64,000 bases of DNA from Streptococcus zalophi (GCF_016481285.1 NZ_JAENBP010000008.1:1-64000), one strand, 5' to 3'. Shown: positions 6,952 through 16,329, counted from the first letter of the stretch. Numbers and translations: made by a program. Notes: generated from the sequence alone by a model not told the origin.

Positions 6952-9873
6952 TTATGGTGTTACTTCTTCTAAAGTAGCAAGATCTACGATAACTGTTGTG
7001 CCATCTTTTTTAGCAACGGTTACTTGTCCTGGTGCAGCATATGACATTTTATCCACTGCAACATTATAGCGTCGTGTGAGAGCGAGCAATTTGTTAAAGT
7101 AGTCGTCACCACTTAAACCATGACGTTCTCCTTCAGTACGCATTTGTGCATCAAATGGATCTTCCTCTTCTTCCCAGTCTTCTTCGTCATCAACTTCTTC
7201 GTCAGTTTCAGTTGTTTCAGAATTATTATCGTCTGGCTCTTCACCAAAACCATAGTTATTATCCCAGATACCAATATGACTTTCTGTGTCTTCTTTAGCA
7301 TCAGTTCCCCAACCATCTTCTTTAGGAGCTTCTTCTGGGTGTGCCATATAGTATTTAATCGTTGCCAATAGTTCTTTAATACTATAACCATCTGATAAAA
7401 GAGAGCCTTGGTCTAACCAACTGAGACGAACATTATGGTAATGATCTAAATGAGGAATGATCAATTGCCCATCAACGTATCTTACCGCATGATACATATT
7501 GCCCTTAATCTTGTCTATTGGAACAATTTTTTCAGGAAGAACTTTTGCGAAAACGTCTGTTGCTTTTAAGCCAGTAGCATCTAATTCACTAGCTGAAATA
7601 AGTTGTGAGTCATTTGCTGTTGTATCGTTCTTTTCAGGGGCTGTTTCATTATTTGTTGACTCTGAAGTGTTTTGACGGCTAGCCAAGAATTCTTCTGCAG
7701 CCTTTCGTTCAGCCTCAGATAAATCTTTTTTAGGAATCCAGTGTTCGTGGTCCATGTGTGGTGTGATGTAAGCTTCACCTGCATCTCTTATGATATCTTT
7801 GGCATCAAAGATATAACCATCTGAAGTAGCGTATTTACCTGCTTTTTTAGCTTCTGCTATTTCTTTAGCTGAGTACACAATTTGTGAATTTGGTTTTCCT
7901 TCACGCTCTGATTCAGGCGTCACTGGATGACTTTCTTCACCTTCATGGTGGTGACCTGCTTCATCGTGATGATGGTCTTCACCTTCGTGATGGTGATGGT
8001 CTGTTTCATCATGTTTGTCAGTATTTCCTTTATGAATATCTGCGTCTTCACCCCATCCAGCTTTTTTAGGGCGTTTGTCAGGGTTTTCCATATAATACTT
8101 AGCTGTCGCTAAATAGGCATTTAATCTATAGGTTTTATCGCTTACTTCAAAGATTTCTGGTTCTTTATCAATCCATTTTAATTGAACATAATGATAATGG
8201 TCAATATGAGGGATAATAAAAACTCCGTCTTTGTACTCAGTTGCAAGCGTTATGCCATAAAGCATATCTTCTGGATCAATGATAGCTTTTCCTTGAATAG
8301 CTTCATAAATTTCTTGTGCTGTCCAACCCTTATAGTCATAATTCTCATCTAAAACAGCATCTTGTGGTACCCAATGACGACCAACTTTTCTCATCTCTTT
8401 TCGAGTGTTATCATTTTCAGAGGTTTGAGGATTTGTTGCTTTATCATCAGCTGTTTCGTTATTTGTAGCTTGGTCATCAGTAGAGTCTTCATTAGTAGAT
8501 TCGTTATCTACATCGTCTTCATCCTCGGTATTGTCCCAAGAAAAACCTGAAAGTCCACCTAAAATCTTATCCAAAATGTCTTTATTGTTTTGTTTATCAG
8601 ATTCAGTAGTATCTTTGGCATCATTACTGTGATCTGCATCATGATGATGATCTGCTCCCTCGTCATGATGATCTGCTTCGTCATGGTGATGGTGCTCTTC
8701 AATCTGTTGATTGTTGTGTTGAGTTTGCTTGTTATCTTTCAACAACCTAGTAATTTTTTCTTCTAAAGGACTCATTTGAGAATAAGGAATGTAATGGTAG
8801 TGATCACCGTGAGGGACCGCAACACCATTATCTGACCAACTATAAATGGTTTGAGGGTCATAGACTAAACCATCTGATTCAACATGTCGCTGCTTAAGAG
8901 GTAGTGCATAAAGTTGTTTGAGTAAGTCGGCAATGATATTTTCTTGTTTTTGAGATTGCTGTGTTTGTTGTGATGCGTTAGAGTGTTGTGTTGAGTTTTG
9001 TGATGTTTGTGAATGATTAGAGTGTTGCTCTTTTTTTTGGTTTCCAGTCCCTTGATTTGTCGTATGAGAAGATTGTGTTGAAGCTGTTGAATGGCTACCA
9101 GAACTTTGTGCCACATTCCCTTTTGGGGTAGTTTGTGGCGCACTTCCTTTTTTATTATTCCAGTAAGCTTGTGCTTGCGCTAATTCACTAGGTGATAAAT
9201 CTTTTTTAGGAATAAAATGGAAATGATTACCATGTGGCACAATAAAGCCATCACCTGTATCTTCAATCACATCAGTTGGACTAAAGACATAACCATCATC
9301 CGTTCTATAGCGACCATCGCTCTTTTGACTGACTTGTGATTGTTTCTTACCTGATTTATGTTTTTTTTGAGCGGCTTCTAAGGTGCCTTTTTCTTTTTGT
9401 TCTTCAATTTGTGCTTTAGTACGAACGTTTTCACGTTTACTACCTTCTTTAAGATAAAGATAGTAATTCCCATTAACCTTAATGATATAACCATCTGCTA
9501 CTTCATTAACAACGTCTGCTTGGTTAAAAGTATAATTTGGGTCATTCATGATAAGATCTTCACTGATAAGTGAATCAAAAGGTACCTTACCATTATAGTA
9601 ATGATAGTGATCACCATGAGAAGTCACATAGCCATCATCAGTGATTTTAACCACGATTTGTTCAGCTGAAATGCCTTCTTCTTCATTAATTTGTTCTTGC
9701 GTTTTATTCTCTGATTTTGCTGTGGTATTAGATTTTTTGTCACCACCTTCAATATAGGCAACTTTATTATCATTTTTTGGAACTTCTTGGTTTTGATTCA
9801 TTTGATAAGCTCCAACACCAACTGCTAATAAAAGAGCTGCGGTTGCTGAACCAATAATATATTTCTTTTTCAT
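6952..9873 (-). CDS. htpA: Streptococcal histidine triad surface protein
   Basis: 973 residues. An N-terminal hydrophobic signal or anchor (IIGSATAALLLAVGVGAY) is followed by six HxxHxH histidine triads at residues 86, 214, 355, 556, 706 and 808, each in the usual context (for example VTSHGDHYHYYNGKVPFDS and VPHGNHFHFIPKKDLS). Between them lie Gln/Ser/Thr-rich linkers (about 245-312) and two very His- and acid-rich tracts (393-415 and 620-648), then an acidic region at 878-906. Pht/Htp proteins bind zinc at the surface, are thought to pass it to AdcAII/Lmb, and some recruit complement factor H. It lies 8 bases after lmb in one operon and would be induced by zinc shortage through the AdcR boxes upstream. 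The acidic His tracts are unusually long. Confidence 0.96.
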   Translation of the reverse strand: MKKKYIIGSATAALLLAVGVGAYQMNQNQEVPKNDNKVAYIEGGDKKSNTTAKSENKTQEQINEEEGISAEQIVVKITDDGYVTSHGDHYHYYNGKVPFDSLISEDLIMNDPNYTFNQADVVNEVADGYIIKVNGNYYLYLKEGSKRENVRTKAQIEEQKEKGTLEAAQKKHKSGKKQSQVSQKSDGRYRTDDGYVFSPTDVIEDTGDGFIVPHGNHFHFIPKKDLSPSELAQAQAYWNNKKGSAPQTTPKGNVAQSSGSHSTASTQSSHTTNQGTGNQKKEQHSNHSQTSQNSTQHSNASQQTQQSQKQENIIADLLKQLYALPLKQRHVESDGLVYDPQTIYSWSDNGVAVPHGDHYHYIPYSQMSPLEEKITRLLKDNKQTQHNNQQIEEHHHHDEADHHDEGADHHHDADHSNDAKDTTESDKQNNKDILDKILGGLSGFSWDNTEDEDDVDNESTNEDSTDDQATNNETADDKATNPQTSENDNTRKEMRKVGRHWVPQDAVLDENYDYKGWTAQEIYEAIQGKAIIDPEDMLYGITLATEYKDGVFIIPHIDHYHYVQLKWIDKEPEIFEVSDKTYRLNAYLATAKYYMENPDKRPKKAGWGEDADIHKGNTDKHDETDHHHHEGEDHHHDEAGHHHEGEESHPVTPESEREGKPNSQIVYSAKEIAEAKKAGKYATSDGYIFDAKDIIRDAGEAYITPHMDHEHWIPKKDLSEAERKAAEEFLASRQNTSESTNNETAPEKNDTTANDSQLISASELDATGLKATDVFAKVLPEKIVPIDKIKGNMYHAVRYVDGQLIIPHLDHYHNVRLSWLDQGSLLSDGYSIKELLATIKYYMAHPEEAPKEDGWGTDAKEDTESHIGIWDNNYGFGEEPDDNNSETTETDEEVDDEEDWEEEEDPFDAQMRTEGERHGLSGDDYFNKLLALTRRYNVAVDKMSYAAPGQVTVAKKDGTTVIVDLATLEEVTP

Positions 9874-9881
9874 TCTATCTC

Positions 9882-10820
9882 CTACTTACTTAATTCTTGA
9901 TAAAGTATTTCTAAATTATCTTTTACATTTTCCAAATAATTTTTATTGTTTTCTGGGTCTGCTTCAAGCGGACTAAGAGTTTTTAACTTTGCTCCTGTTG
10001 ATTCAGCAACTGTTTCAGCAATTTTTTGAGAAACGTTTGCTTCAACAAAAATAGTTTTAACATTATTATCTTTGATAAATTCCCTAATCTCGATCAACTG
10101 ACGCGGTTGTGGCTCTTGGTCTGGTGAAATACCTGCTATGCCTAATTGTGTTAATCCAAAGCGTTTAGCAAGATAAGAGAACGCTGTGTGTTGAGTGACA
10201 AAGGTTTTGTTTTTAACAGATTCAAATTTCTTCTGATATTCCTTTGTTATCTCTTGTGCTTCTTTTTTAAAAGCCTCAGCATTTTTTTCATAGGTTTCCT
10301 TGTTATCGGGATCAGCAGAAATCAGCATTTCTTTAATGTGTTCTACTTCTTCTGCCGCCAATTCTGGATCTGTCCAAGTATGAGGATCATATAAGGTGGC
10401 TGGATCAATGCCATCACCAGCTTCCATATCTTCAAGACCTTTCACCTTATCTAAAGACATTTTTTCAGATGCTTCAAGCACTTTTTCTTGGGAATCCTTG
10501 AGATTTTCCTTGATGTCTCCTGCCCATGCCTCCAAGGTGTGTGAATGGAAAATAAAGACATCAGCATCATAAATAGCTGCAACATCATTTGGCGATGGTT
10601 CAAAGGAATGGATACCATTTCCTGATTGAATCATTCTAACATTGTTTAAATCGCCAGACACTGCTTTTGTCATGGCGTAAATAGGATAAAAACTGGTAAC
10701 AATATTTAACCCTTCTTGATTATCAGTAGTGTTTTCTGACTGTTGTTGACAAGCTGCCAAAACAACTGCAGAAACAAAAGTAATGATAACCAAGGAAAGA
10801 TATGAAACTATTTTTTTCAT
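9882..10820 (-). CDS. lmb: Zinc-binding lipoprotein / laminin-binding protein (AdcAII/Lmb)
   Basis: 312 residues from the ATG at 10820. The upstream in-frame ATG at 10841 overlaps the GGAGGAG ribosome-binding site, so it is not the start. The lipobox ends VLAAC with Cys24. Cluster A-I (ZnuA-type) metal-binding fold: by comparison with GBS Lmb, the zinc ligands are His71 (GIHSFEP), His147 (DPHTWTD), His211 (TQHTAFS) and Glu286 (SPLEAD), all present. It captures zinc for the AdcBC importer and is described as a laminin-binding adhesin in group B streptococci. It is the first gene of the lmb-htpA operon, behind AdcR-like operators. Confidence 0.96.
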   Translation of the reverse strand: MKKIVSYLSLVIITFVSAVVLAACQQQSENTTDNQEGLNIVTSFYPIYAMTKAVSGDLNNVRMIQSGNGIHSFEPSPNDVAAIYDADVFIFHSHTLEAWAGDIKENLKDSQEKVLEASEKMSLDKVKGLEDMEAGDGIDPATLYDPHTWTDPELAAEEVEHIKEMLISADPDNKETYEKNAEAFKKEAQEITKEYQKKFESVKNKTFVTQHTAFSYLAKRFGLTQLGIAGISPDQEPQPRQLIEIREFIKDNNVKTIFVEANVSQKIAETVAESTGAKLKTLSPLEADPENNKNYLENVKDNLEILYQELSK

Positions 10821-10848
10821 TATCTTAATAAACTCCTCCATAAAATAC

Positions 10849-10906
10849 TTATCCAGTTATATAACCGGTTAAGTAATATAATAACACTATGGGTTTAGTC
10901 TGTCAA
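10849..10906 (-). promoter_or_regulatory. lmb promoter with two abutting AdcR-like boxes
   Basis: TTGACA (10906-10901), 17 bases, TATTAT (10883-10878). Immediately downstream is ATAACCGGTTAA (10861-10872), differing by one base from the AdcR consensus TTAACYRGTTAA, and directly next to it TTATCCAGTTAT (10849-10860), a weaker copy. Bound zinc-AdcR would sit on the transcription start. Confidence 0.8.
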
Positions 10907-10969
10907 CCATTTACTGAAAACAATGAAAATATAACAAAAAGGTTGTTTCATCACTTTCTGATTAGCAAA

Positions 10970-10998
10970 AAAGCCTGCATCAATTGACGCAGGCTTTA
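10970..10998 (-). terminator. Terminator after the CBM9-like lipoprotein gene
   Basis: AAGCCTGC (10971-10978) pairs with GCAGGCTT (10989-10996); on the minus strand it is followed by a run of T. It closes the PTS/transaldolase/lipoprotein operon. Confidence 0.85.
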
Positions 10999-11009
10999 TT
11001 ATTGAGTTA

Positions 11010-11810
11010 TTATTTCAAGAATCTAAATTCTCCAAAAGAAGAATTGACATGAAAATCAGGATTTTGAGTTTTAGGATCGACCCAAGAAATCCATTCCATA
11101 ACAGGATCATCACCTTCGTTTTCAGGCGCAGAAAATTCTGCGCGATAGGCTCCGACTTTTATGACATTATTGTTCAACAATTTCAAGTCTTCTAATGTTT
11201 TAATTGGAATTTTTCCTTCCACACTATAGCCATTATCTGTTTTTGTTGCAGCGGTTTCCAATCCTTCTAAGTTCCACTCACTGTCAAAATCTCTATAATA
11301 TTCAATAGAATAATCATGAATTCGACCATCTGCATCAACTTCAATTGCATAGTAAAGTGGCATGCCATCTGGCGTTGGCTTATCAACGCTACCTCCAGCA
11401 AAGAATAATTCAACACGGTCTTCATTATCGACGGTACTTTCATCTTCTTTCCAATCACTATCAAGTAACACGTCTTGATCTAAAACATTGAAATGAAAAT
11501 AAAAATCAGTGCCATCGTTAAAAGCTTTAAACTCTGTTAATGGGGCTTCTTTAGTATCCCAAGGAAAATGAAAACCTCCAGATAAGATTGGGACTGTCTC
11601 CCAAACAGCATCCTCTGACATCCCATCTATTTGTGGTTTTTCATTACGCATCACCACATCATAGTGAGGTGTTGTTGCTTCATTATAAGCAATAATCGTC
11701 TGGGTAGCCATCTCATTATTTGCTGGTGTTGCTGTATTACAACCAGTAAGAACTAATAATAGAGATAAACTCATCACCAAATAAAACCAATGCTTTGATA
11801 GTTTCTTCAT
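11010..11810 (-). CDS. Lipoprotein with CBM9-like sugar-binding domain
   Basis: 266 residues from the ATG at 11810, which has GGAGG at the right distance; the in-frame ATG at 11837 has none. The signal ends LVLTGC with a lipidated Cys. The mature protein resembles carbohydrate-binding module family 9 / DOMON-like domains: KPQIDGMSEDAVWETVP, FKAFNDGTDFYFHFNVLDQD, DRVELFFAGG, and a C-terminal AEFSAPEN...MEWISWVDP segment. Such domains bind sugars or haem-like ligands. It follows the transaldolase by about 40 bases in the PTS operon, suggesting it captures the same carbohydrate at the cell surface. That role is inferred from position and fold. Confidence 0.75.
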   Translation of the reverse strand: MKKLSKHWFYLVMSLSLLLVLTGCNTATPANNEMATQTIIAYNEATTPHYDVVMRNEKPQIDGMSEDAVWETVPILSGGFHFPWDTKEAPLTEFKAFNDGTDFYFHFNVLDQDVLLDSDWKEDESTVDNEDRVELFFAGGSVDKPTPDGMPLYYAIEVDADGRIHDYSIEYYRDFDSEWNLEGLETAATKTDNGYSVEGKIPIKTLEDLKLLNNNVIKVGAYRAEFSAPENEGDDPVMEWISWVDPKTQNPDFHVNSSFGEFRFLK

Positions 11811-11849
11811 ATTATACCTCCTAACTATCAAACACAATGCATATCTTCT

Positions 11850-12563
11850 CTACAAAATGGAAAATCCTAGACTCTTACTATCAGACAAAAACGTTTGAAC
11901 TGTTTCTAGTGAATATTGTTCTAAATCTTTATCCTTTAAATTGAGTTTTTTGATGATACCAGGTGTACAAGTAATAATATCAACACCCAATTTATCAGCT
12001 TGGTAGATGTTGAACACTTCTCTAGGACTGGCCCATAATAATTCAACTGAGTCTTTGGTTTGACAAACTGTTTTTGCAGAAGCCATTAGTGGTTCTGGAT
12101 CAACACCCGTATCAGCTACTCGTCCAGCAAAAACAGAAACGATGGAAGGTGTCTTCTCACTAAGAGCTGCTACTACCTGTTCCACTTGATTCAAAGTAAA
12201 AATCGCAGTAACATTCACTTTAATACCTTCAGCTGATAAATCCTTAATAATAGGAATCGTACTGTCACCTTTTGAATTGGTGATTGGAATTTTAACATAA
12301 ACATTATCTCCCAGACTGGCTATTTTTTTAGCTTCACGTTTCATTGTTTCTAAATCATCAGCAAAAACCTCAAAAGAAACTGGGTATTCAGTAATGACTT
12401 CTAAAACATCTTGAGCAAATGTTAAGTAATCTGAAACACCTGCTTTTTTCATTAAACTAGGATTTGTTGTAAAACCAGTAACCAGTCCAGAATTTAAATC
12501 GGCTATCATATCTTCCAAAACAGCACCATCTGAATAAATTTTAACCGAAAAATCCGTTTTCAT
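11850..12563 (-). CDS. Transaldolase-family aldolase (TalC/MipB type)
   Basis: 237 residues, in the size range of small transaldolases and fructose-6-phosphate aldolases. The Schiff-base Lys lies in DNVYVKIPITN, and the N-terminal TGFTTNPSLMKKAG matches the family pattern. SIVSVFAGRVADTG and the AD-KLGVDIITCTPGII stretch are further conserved blocks. It would transfer or cleave a dihydroxyacetone unit from a sugar phosphate. Ten bases separate it from the IIC permease gene upstream, so it probably processes the sugar phosphate made by this PTS. Whether it is a true transaldolase or a fructose-6-phosphate aldolase cannot be settled here. Confidence 0.88.
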   Translation of the reverse strand: MKTDFSVKIYSDGAVLEDMIADLNSGLVTGFTTNPSLMKKAGVSDYLTFAQDVLEVITEYPVSFEVFADDLETMKREAKKIASLGDNVYVKIPITNSKGDSTIPIIKDLSAEGIKVNVTAIFTLNQVEQVVAALSEKTPSIVSVFAGRVADTGVDPEPLMASAKTVCQTKDSVELLWASPREVFNIYQADKLGVDIITCTPGIIKKLNLKDKDLEQYSLETVQTFLSDSKSLGFSIL

Positions 12564-12572
12564 TTTTTTACC

Positions 12573-13931
12573 TCACTCATGATTATTAATCGCTTCTTGA
12601 GATTTACTCATTAACGATGGCATAATTAAAACAGCTAACAAGACACCCACTATTACATAAACGCCGATAGATTGTGCAAATTCTCCCATACGGCCAAGTA
12701 AAATACCAAGAACAGCAAAGTCAAAATCTCCAAAAGTTGTATTACTAAAACCTAGATTTCCCAAAACTGGTAATAACATAGCTGGTAAAAATGCCAAGAA
12801 TAGACCATTGACAAACGAACCTAAAATGGCACCCTTACGGCCTCCAGTAGCATTGCCAAAAATACCTGCTGTCGCACCACAAAAGAAATGAGGAACCATC
12901 CCAGGAATGATTAAGACACCACCAATTGCGCCTAAAATGAACATGCCAATAAGACCACCTAAAAAGCTAAAGGCAAAACCGATAATGACAGCTGTTGGTG
13001 CATAAGGGAAAAAGACTGCACAATCAACTGCAGGAACAGCGTTTGGAATCAGTTTAGTACTAACCCCTTCAAAAGCTGGAATCAAATCAGCCAAAATCAT
13101 ACGAACACCAGCATAGACGATAGCAACTCCCACTGCAAATTGTAGTCCAGATAAAATGGCAAAAATGAATGGATTTTTACCACCAGAAATACTTGATACA
13201 AAATCACCACCAGCAGCAATGGCAGCGATAAGATAGAAAACAATCATAATAAGCGCGGTAGAAATCGTTGTGTTTCTTAAAAAATTCCATTTTTCAGACA
13301 CTTGAATATCCTCTGTGCTCTGACTTTCTTTACCAATCAAATCACCAATCCATGCTGCTAAATAGTAGCCCAAACTACCAAAGTGCCCCATAGCAATTTC
13401 ATCACCATCTGTTACTTTTAAAGTATAACGTTGACCAATCGCTGGAGAAATAGCTGACCAAGCCCCTAAAATAAAACCACCTATAAGAATTAAGAGAACT
13501 CCTTTGAAATCTAAAGCGCCTAAAACAGCTGATAACAGACAAGCCATAAAGAAACTGTGATGACCGGTCAAGAAAATGTATTTAAAGCGTGTTAGACGTG
13601 CAATAATCAAATTAAATAATAAGCCAACTACTAAAATAGACATGGTTTCAACACCCAAAATTTGTTGGGCAACTGATGTGACGGCTTCATTATTTGGCAC
13701 AACCCCAGTAATATGAAAGCCTTTTTCAATCATTTGTGCTAAAGGATCTAAATTAGCAACAATCACTCCAGCACCGGCAGATAACATGAGATAACCTAAA
13801 ATTGGACCAAGTGTCCCAGTCATGACCTTATGAGCTGGCGATTTTAAAGCCAAAAGTCCCGCACAGGCAATCAAGCCCATCAAGAAAGCTGGCTCACTTA
13901 AGATATCTTTTAAAAAATCTAATATTACCAT
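12573..13931 (-). CDS. PTS EIIC permease, ascorbate (UlaA) family
   Basis: 452 residues, almost entirely hydrophobic, with about ten to twelve membrane helices. The family pattern is clear in LMGLIACAGLLALKSPAHKVMTG near the N-terminus, the ILTGHHSFFM-like segment around 130 and the GMVPHFFCGATAGIFGN stretch. UlaA-type permeases move L-ascorbate or related sugars with phosphorylation by IIA and IIB. A IIB gene lies 12 bases upstream; a IIA domain is fused to the regulator, and no separate IIA gene is present. The neighbouring transaldolase hints at a pentose or hexose phosphate product rather than ascorbate itself. Confidence 0.92.
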   Translation of the reverse strand: MVILDFLKDILSEPAFLMGLIACAGLLALKSPAHKVMTGTLGPILGYLMLSAGAGVIVANLDPLAQMIEKGFHITGVVPNNEAVTSVAQQILGVETMSILVVGLLFNLIIARLTRFKYIFLTGHHSFFMACLLSAVLGALDFKGVLLILIGGFILGAWSAISPAIGQRYTLKVTDGDEIAMGHFGSLGYYLAAWIGDLIGKESQSTEDIQVSEKWNFLRNTTISTALIMIVFYLIAAIAAGGDFVSSISGGKNPFIFAILSGLQFAVGVAIVYAGVRMILADLIPAFEGVSTKLIPNAVPAVDCAVFFPYAPTAVIIGFAFSFLGGLIGMFILGAIGGVLIIPGMVPHFFCGATAGIFGNATGGRKGAILGSFVNGLFLAFLPAMLLPVLGNLGFSNTTFGDFDFAVLGILLGRMGEFAQSIGVYVIVGVLLAVLIMPSLMSKSQEAINNHE

Positions 13932-13943
13932 TTCTTATCCTCC

Positions 13944-14225
13944 CTATTTAGATAGCATCTCTTCTAGTACAGGCAATAAGTCTTCTTCTATCCTCTTTTT
14001 ATTGGTATAGCTTCTTACAATACAAACTTTAGCCTCTTTAGGAAAAATATCTTTAAATTCTTTGACGGTTACAAATAAGTCTGCTTCTCGTCCAACAGCA
14101 GCATTTGAATCACAAGACTCAGCATCTATGTCATAACCGTGTTCCTTAGCAATTGCATCCACTTTCATTTTGAGTAATAAACTACTACCAATACCATTGC
14201 CACAAACTGTAATTATTTTCATCAT
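13944..14225 (-). CDS. PTS EIIB component, ascorbate/lactose-like
   Basis: 93 residues. The phosphocysteine is Cys8 in MKIITVCGNGIGSSLLL, the classic IIB P-loop-like motif. It receives phosphate from a IIA and phosphorylates the sugar carried by the IIC encoded next. Its ATG overlaps the stop of the regulator gene by four bases (ATGA), so translation is coupled. Two consecutive ATGs are present; either is usable. Confidence 0.92.
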   Translation of the reverse strand: MMKIITVCGNGIGSSLLLKMKVDAIAKEHGYDIDAESCDSNAAVGREADLFVTVKEFKDIFPKEAKVCIVRSYTNKKRIEEDLLPVLEEMLSK

Positions 14226-16288
14226 TTCACCTCTTCATTTAACGTACACCACTTCAGTAACCGATAAATATCTTCTCTTGTTTTAGCAGCTATTAATTTT
14301 TGAAGCATTTTCTCATCATCTAAAATCATTACCAATTGTTGTAAAGCTTTTAAATGAGCAGAAGAATCAACAGCAGCTAGAACAAAAATCAGTTGCACCT
14401 CCTTTTCTTCATCATAATCATTTTTATCCAAATTAAAGGAAATAGGTTCTTGCAACTGCAATAAACTCATTCCCAATCGTTTAACACCTTTTTCTGGTGC
14501 TGCATGAGGTACTGCAACATGTGGTGCCAAAACAATATAAGCACCTAGTTTTTTAACAGAATCAATCATTGCAGTGATATAACTAGCTTCAATGTAGCCT
14601 TGTTTTAATAGTGGATCTGCTGCTAGAGTGATAGCTTCCTGCCAATCCTTAACTTTTTCTTTCGTTTGAATCAAGTCAATTGTCAACAAATCAGTCAATG
14701 ATGCTCCCTCCCAACTCGTTGTATCTTGTTTGTCTAGTGATAAAAAATAGGTTGCTAAATCTTCTCTTAATGCTCTTTCATCTTCAATGAGACAGGATTT
14801 TTTAATAATTTTAAGTAAGTCGTCACTTTGAGAATAAAAAGAAGAGTGTAAGGAAAATTCATTGTAAACCGTTTTCTTCAATATTGTTTTTTCAACAGGA
14901 TTCATAAAAGGCTGGACAACAAACAAAGGTTTATCCGTTTCAAAGAAAACCGTCGAAAAAATCACATCATAATCTTGTAGTTGTAATTCGTTAAGTTGGT
15001 CTAATTGATGGATATCTTTAAAAACAATTTCTGGTAAAAGTACCTTTAGCTCTGAACCTAAAATCAAAGAAGAACTGATGCCATTTGGACAAACAGCTAA
15101 AGCGACAATTTTTCGGTGATTACTCTTAGTTTGACGACTTGCCAAATAACCACCAAAATGCATGGTGAAATAAGCAACTTCATCATCACTAATCGTTTTT
15201 CCTAAGGCTTCACTAAGTGGAAAGAGACTTTTTTTAATTAAATAAAACAAACTCTCATATTCTGATAAAATGTGTTCTTTTAAAGGATTCACAATGTGAT
15301 TATCAAATAATAATCGAAAATATGCTGGTGCTAAATGACAGTATAAATTTTTTCTAAATTGTTCATCGTTAGTAACGATAATCCCTGTCTTTGCTGACAC
15401 CGTATCAATAATAGCTTCCATAATGGTTAGTATTTCTGGCTGAGGTGATATTCCCAAATCTCCTTGAGTACATCCCATTAGTCTTGTCGCAATAAAATAA
15501 CAGTCTCTTTTTAAGTTAGGAAATTCTGCGACAAATTGTTTTGCCAACTCAAAAACAACAGTCTCTCTAATCAATTGTTTTTCTTTCTCAGAATACACCA
15601 CCTTCCCTTCTAAACAAGACCATTTCAGACATAAAATAACATAAGATGTCGCCTCAACCCGCTCACTAATAAAAAATAATTGACTTCGGCTGGTGTCATT
15701 TACAAAAAATGGTGTGATTTGATCAAAATCAAATGGTTTTTGACAACTATAAAAGAGATAACGAATAATCCATTTGCCACTACTAAATTGTAGTAGTTCA
15801 TTGATTGCCCATTCCAAAACTATGCGCAGTGCTTTAGGAGTTCCTGCTAAGGAATAACCTTTTCTTCGATTGTATGTGATTGTCACCTCTTTTGAAGCAA
15901 GAATTTTTTTTAAGTCTTTTAAATCATTTAACACACTATTTTTACTTATTCTTAAAACATCTTGAAGATGAAAGTTTGAGATATAATCTTCCTTTAATAG
16001 CAGATAGAGAACTATCATGTATGGTCTTTCGTCTTGAAAAATGTAGTGTTTGAGATGGGGTGATAACTTTGCAAATATATCCGTCACGGAAATGGATGGA
16101 AAAAAGATTTTATCGTTGTAAAGAGAGATGATAGGGATATCTAATTCCTCTAAAATGTTATTGATTTTATTAATATCAGATAAAATTGTTTTCTTAGAGA
16201 CTCCTAAAACTCCCTCCAAATCTGATAATGAATAGCCATGATACTTAGAAAAGAATGGCAATTTTTTAACAATTTCGTTGGTTAGCAT
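14222..16288 (-). CDS. BglG/MtlR-type transcriptional activator with PRDs, EIIB-like and EIIA domains
   Basis: 688 residues. Domain order: N-terminal helix-turn-helix (about 1-60, LEGVLGVSKKTILSDINKIN), a second HTH (about 105-150, LQDVLRISKNSVLNDLKDLKK), two PTS regulation domains (about 190-400), an EIIB-like domain (VALAVCPNGISSSLILG), and a C-terminal EIIA domain (about 540-680) with the phospho-His595 in VAVPHAAPEKG. Phosphorylation of the PRDs and the IIB/IIA parts would tune activation according to substrate flux. No separate EIIA exists in this operon, so its C-terminal domain may supply the transport function. GGAGG precedes the ATG. Confidence 0.92.
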   Translation of the reverse strand: MLTNEIVKKLPFFSKYHGYSLSDLEGVLGVSKKTILSDINKINNILEELDIPIISLYNDKIFFPSISVTDIFAKLSPHLKHYIFQDERPYMIVLYLLLKEDYISNFHLQDVLRISKNSVLNDLKDLKKILASKEVTITYNRRKGYSLAGTPKALRIVLEWAINELLQFSSGKWIIRYLFYSCQKPFDFDQITPFFVNDTSRSQLFFISERVEATSYVILCLKWSCLEGKVVYSEKEKQLIRETVVFELAKQFVAEFPNLKRDCYFIATRLMGCTQGDLGISPQPEILTIMEAIIDTVSAKTGIIVTNDEQFRKNLYCHLAPAYFRLLFDNHIVNPLKEHILSEYESLFYLIKKSLFPLSEALGKTISDDEVAYFTMHFGGYLASRQTKSNHRKIVALAVCPNGISSSLILGSELKVLLPEIVFKDIHQLDQLNELQLQDYDVIFSTVFFETDKPLFVVQPFMNPVEKTILKKTVYNEFSLHSSFYSQSDDLLKIIKKSCLIEDERALREDLATYFLSLDKQDTTSWEGASLTDLLTIDLIQTKEKVKDWQEAITLAADPLLKQGYIEASYITAMIDSVKKLGAYIVLAPHVAVPHAAPEKGVKRLGMSLLQLQEPISFNLDKNDYDEEKEVQLIFVLAAVDSSAHLKALQQLVMILDDEKMLQKLIAAKTREDIYRLLKWCTLNEEVK

Positions 16289-16311
16289 TATTAGCCTCCT
16301 AATTAAATTAT

Positions 16312-16329
16312 ATTATAAAACGTTTTCAT
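16312..16329 (-). promoter_or_regulatory. CcpA (cre)-like site over the PTS operon promoter
   Basis: ATGAAAACGTTTTAT (16329-16315, minus strand) matches the cre pattern with one mismatch and overlaps a TATAAT at 16317-16312. This suggests carbon catabolite repression of the PTS operon. No good -35 hexamer is seen, as expected for an activator-dependent promoter. Confidence 0.4.

Noticed and set aside
7120-8550. Several plus-strand frames rich in Phe, Val and His opposite htpA
   Set aside because: They are the antisense of GAA/GAT/CAT-rich codons and have no ribosome-binding sites.
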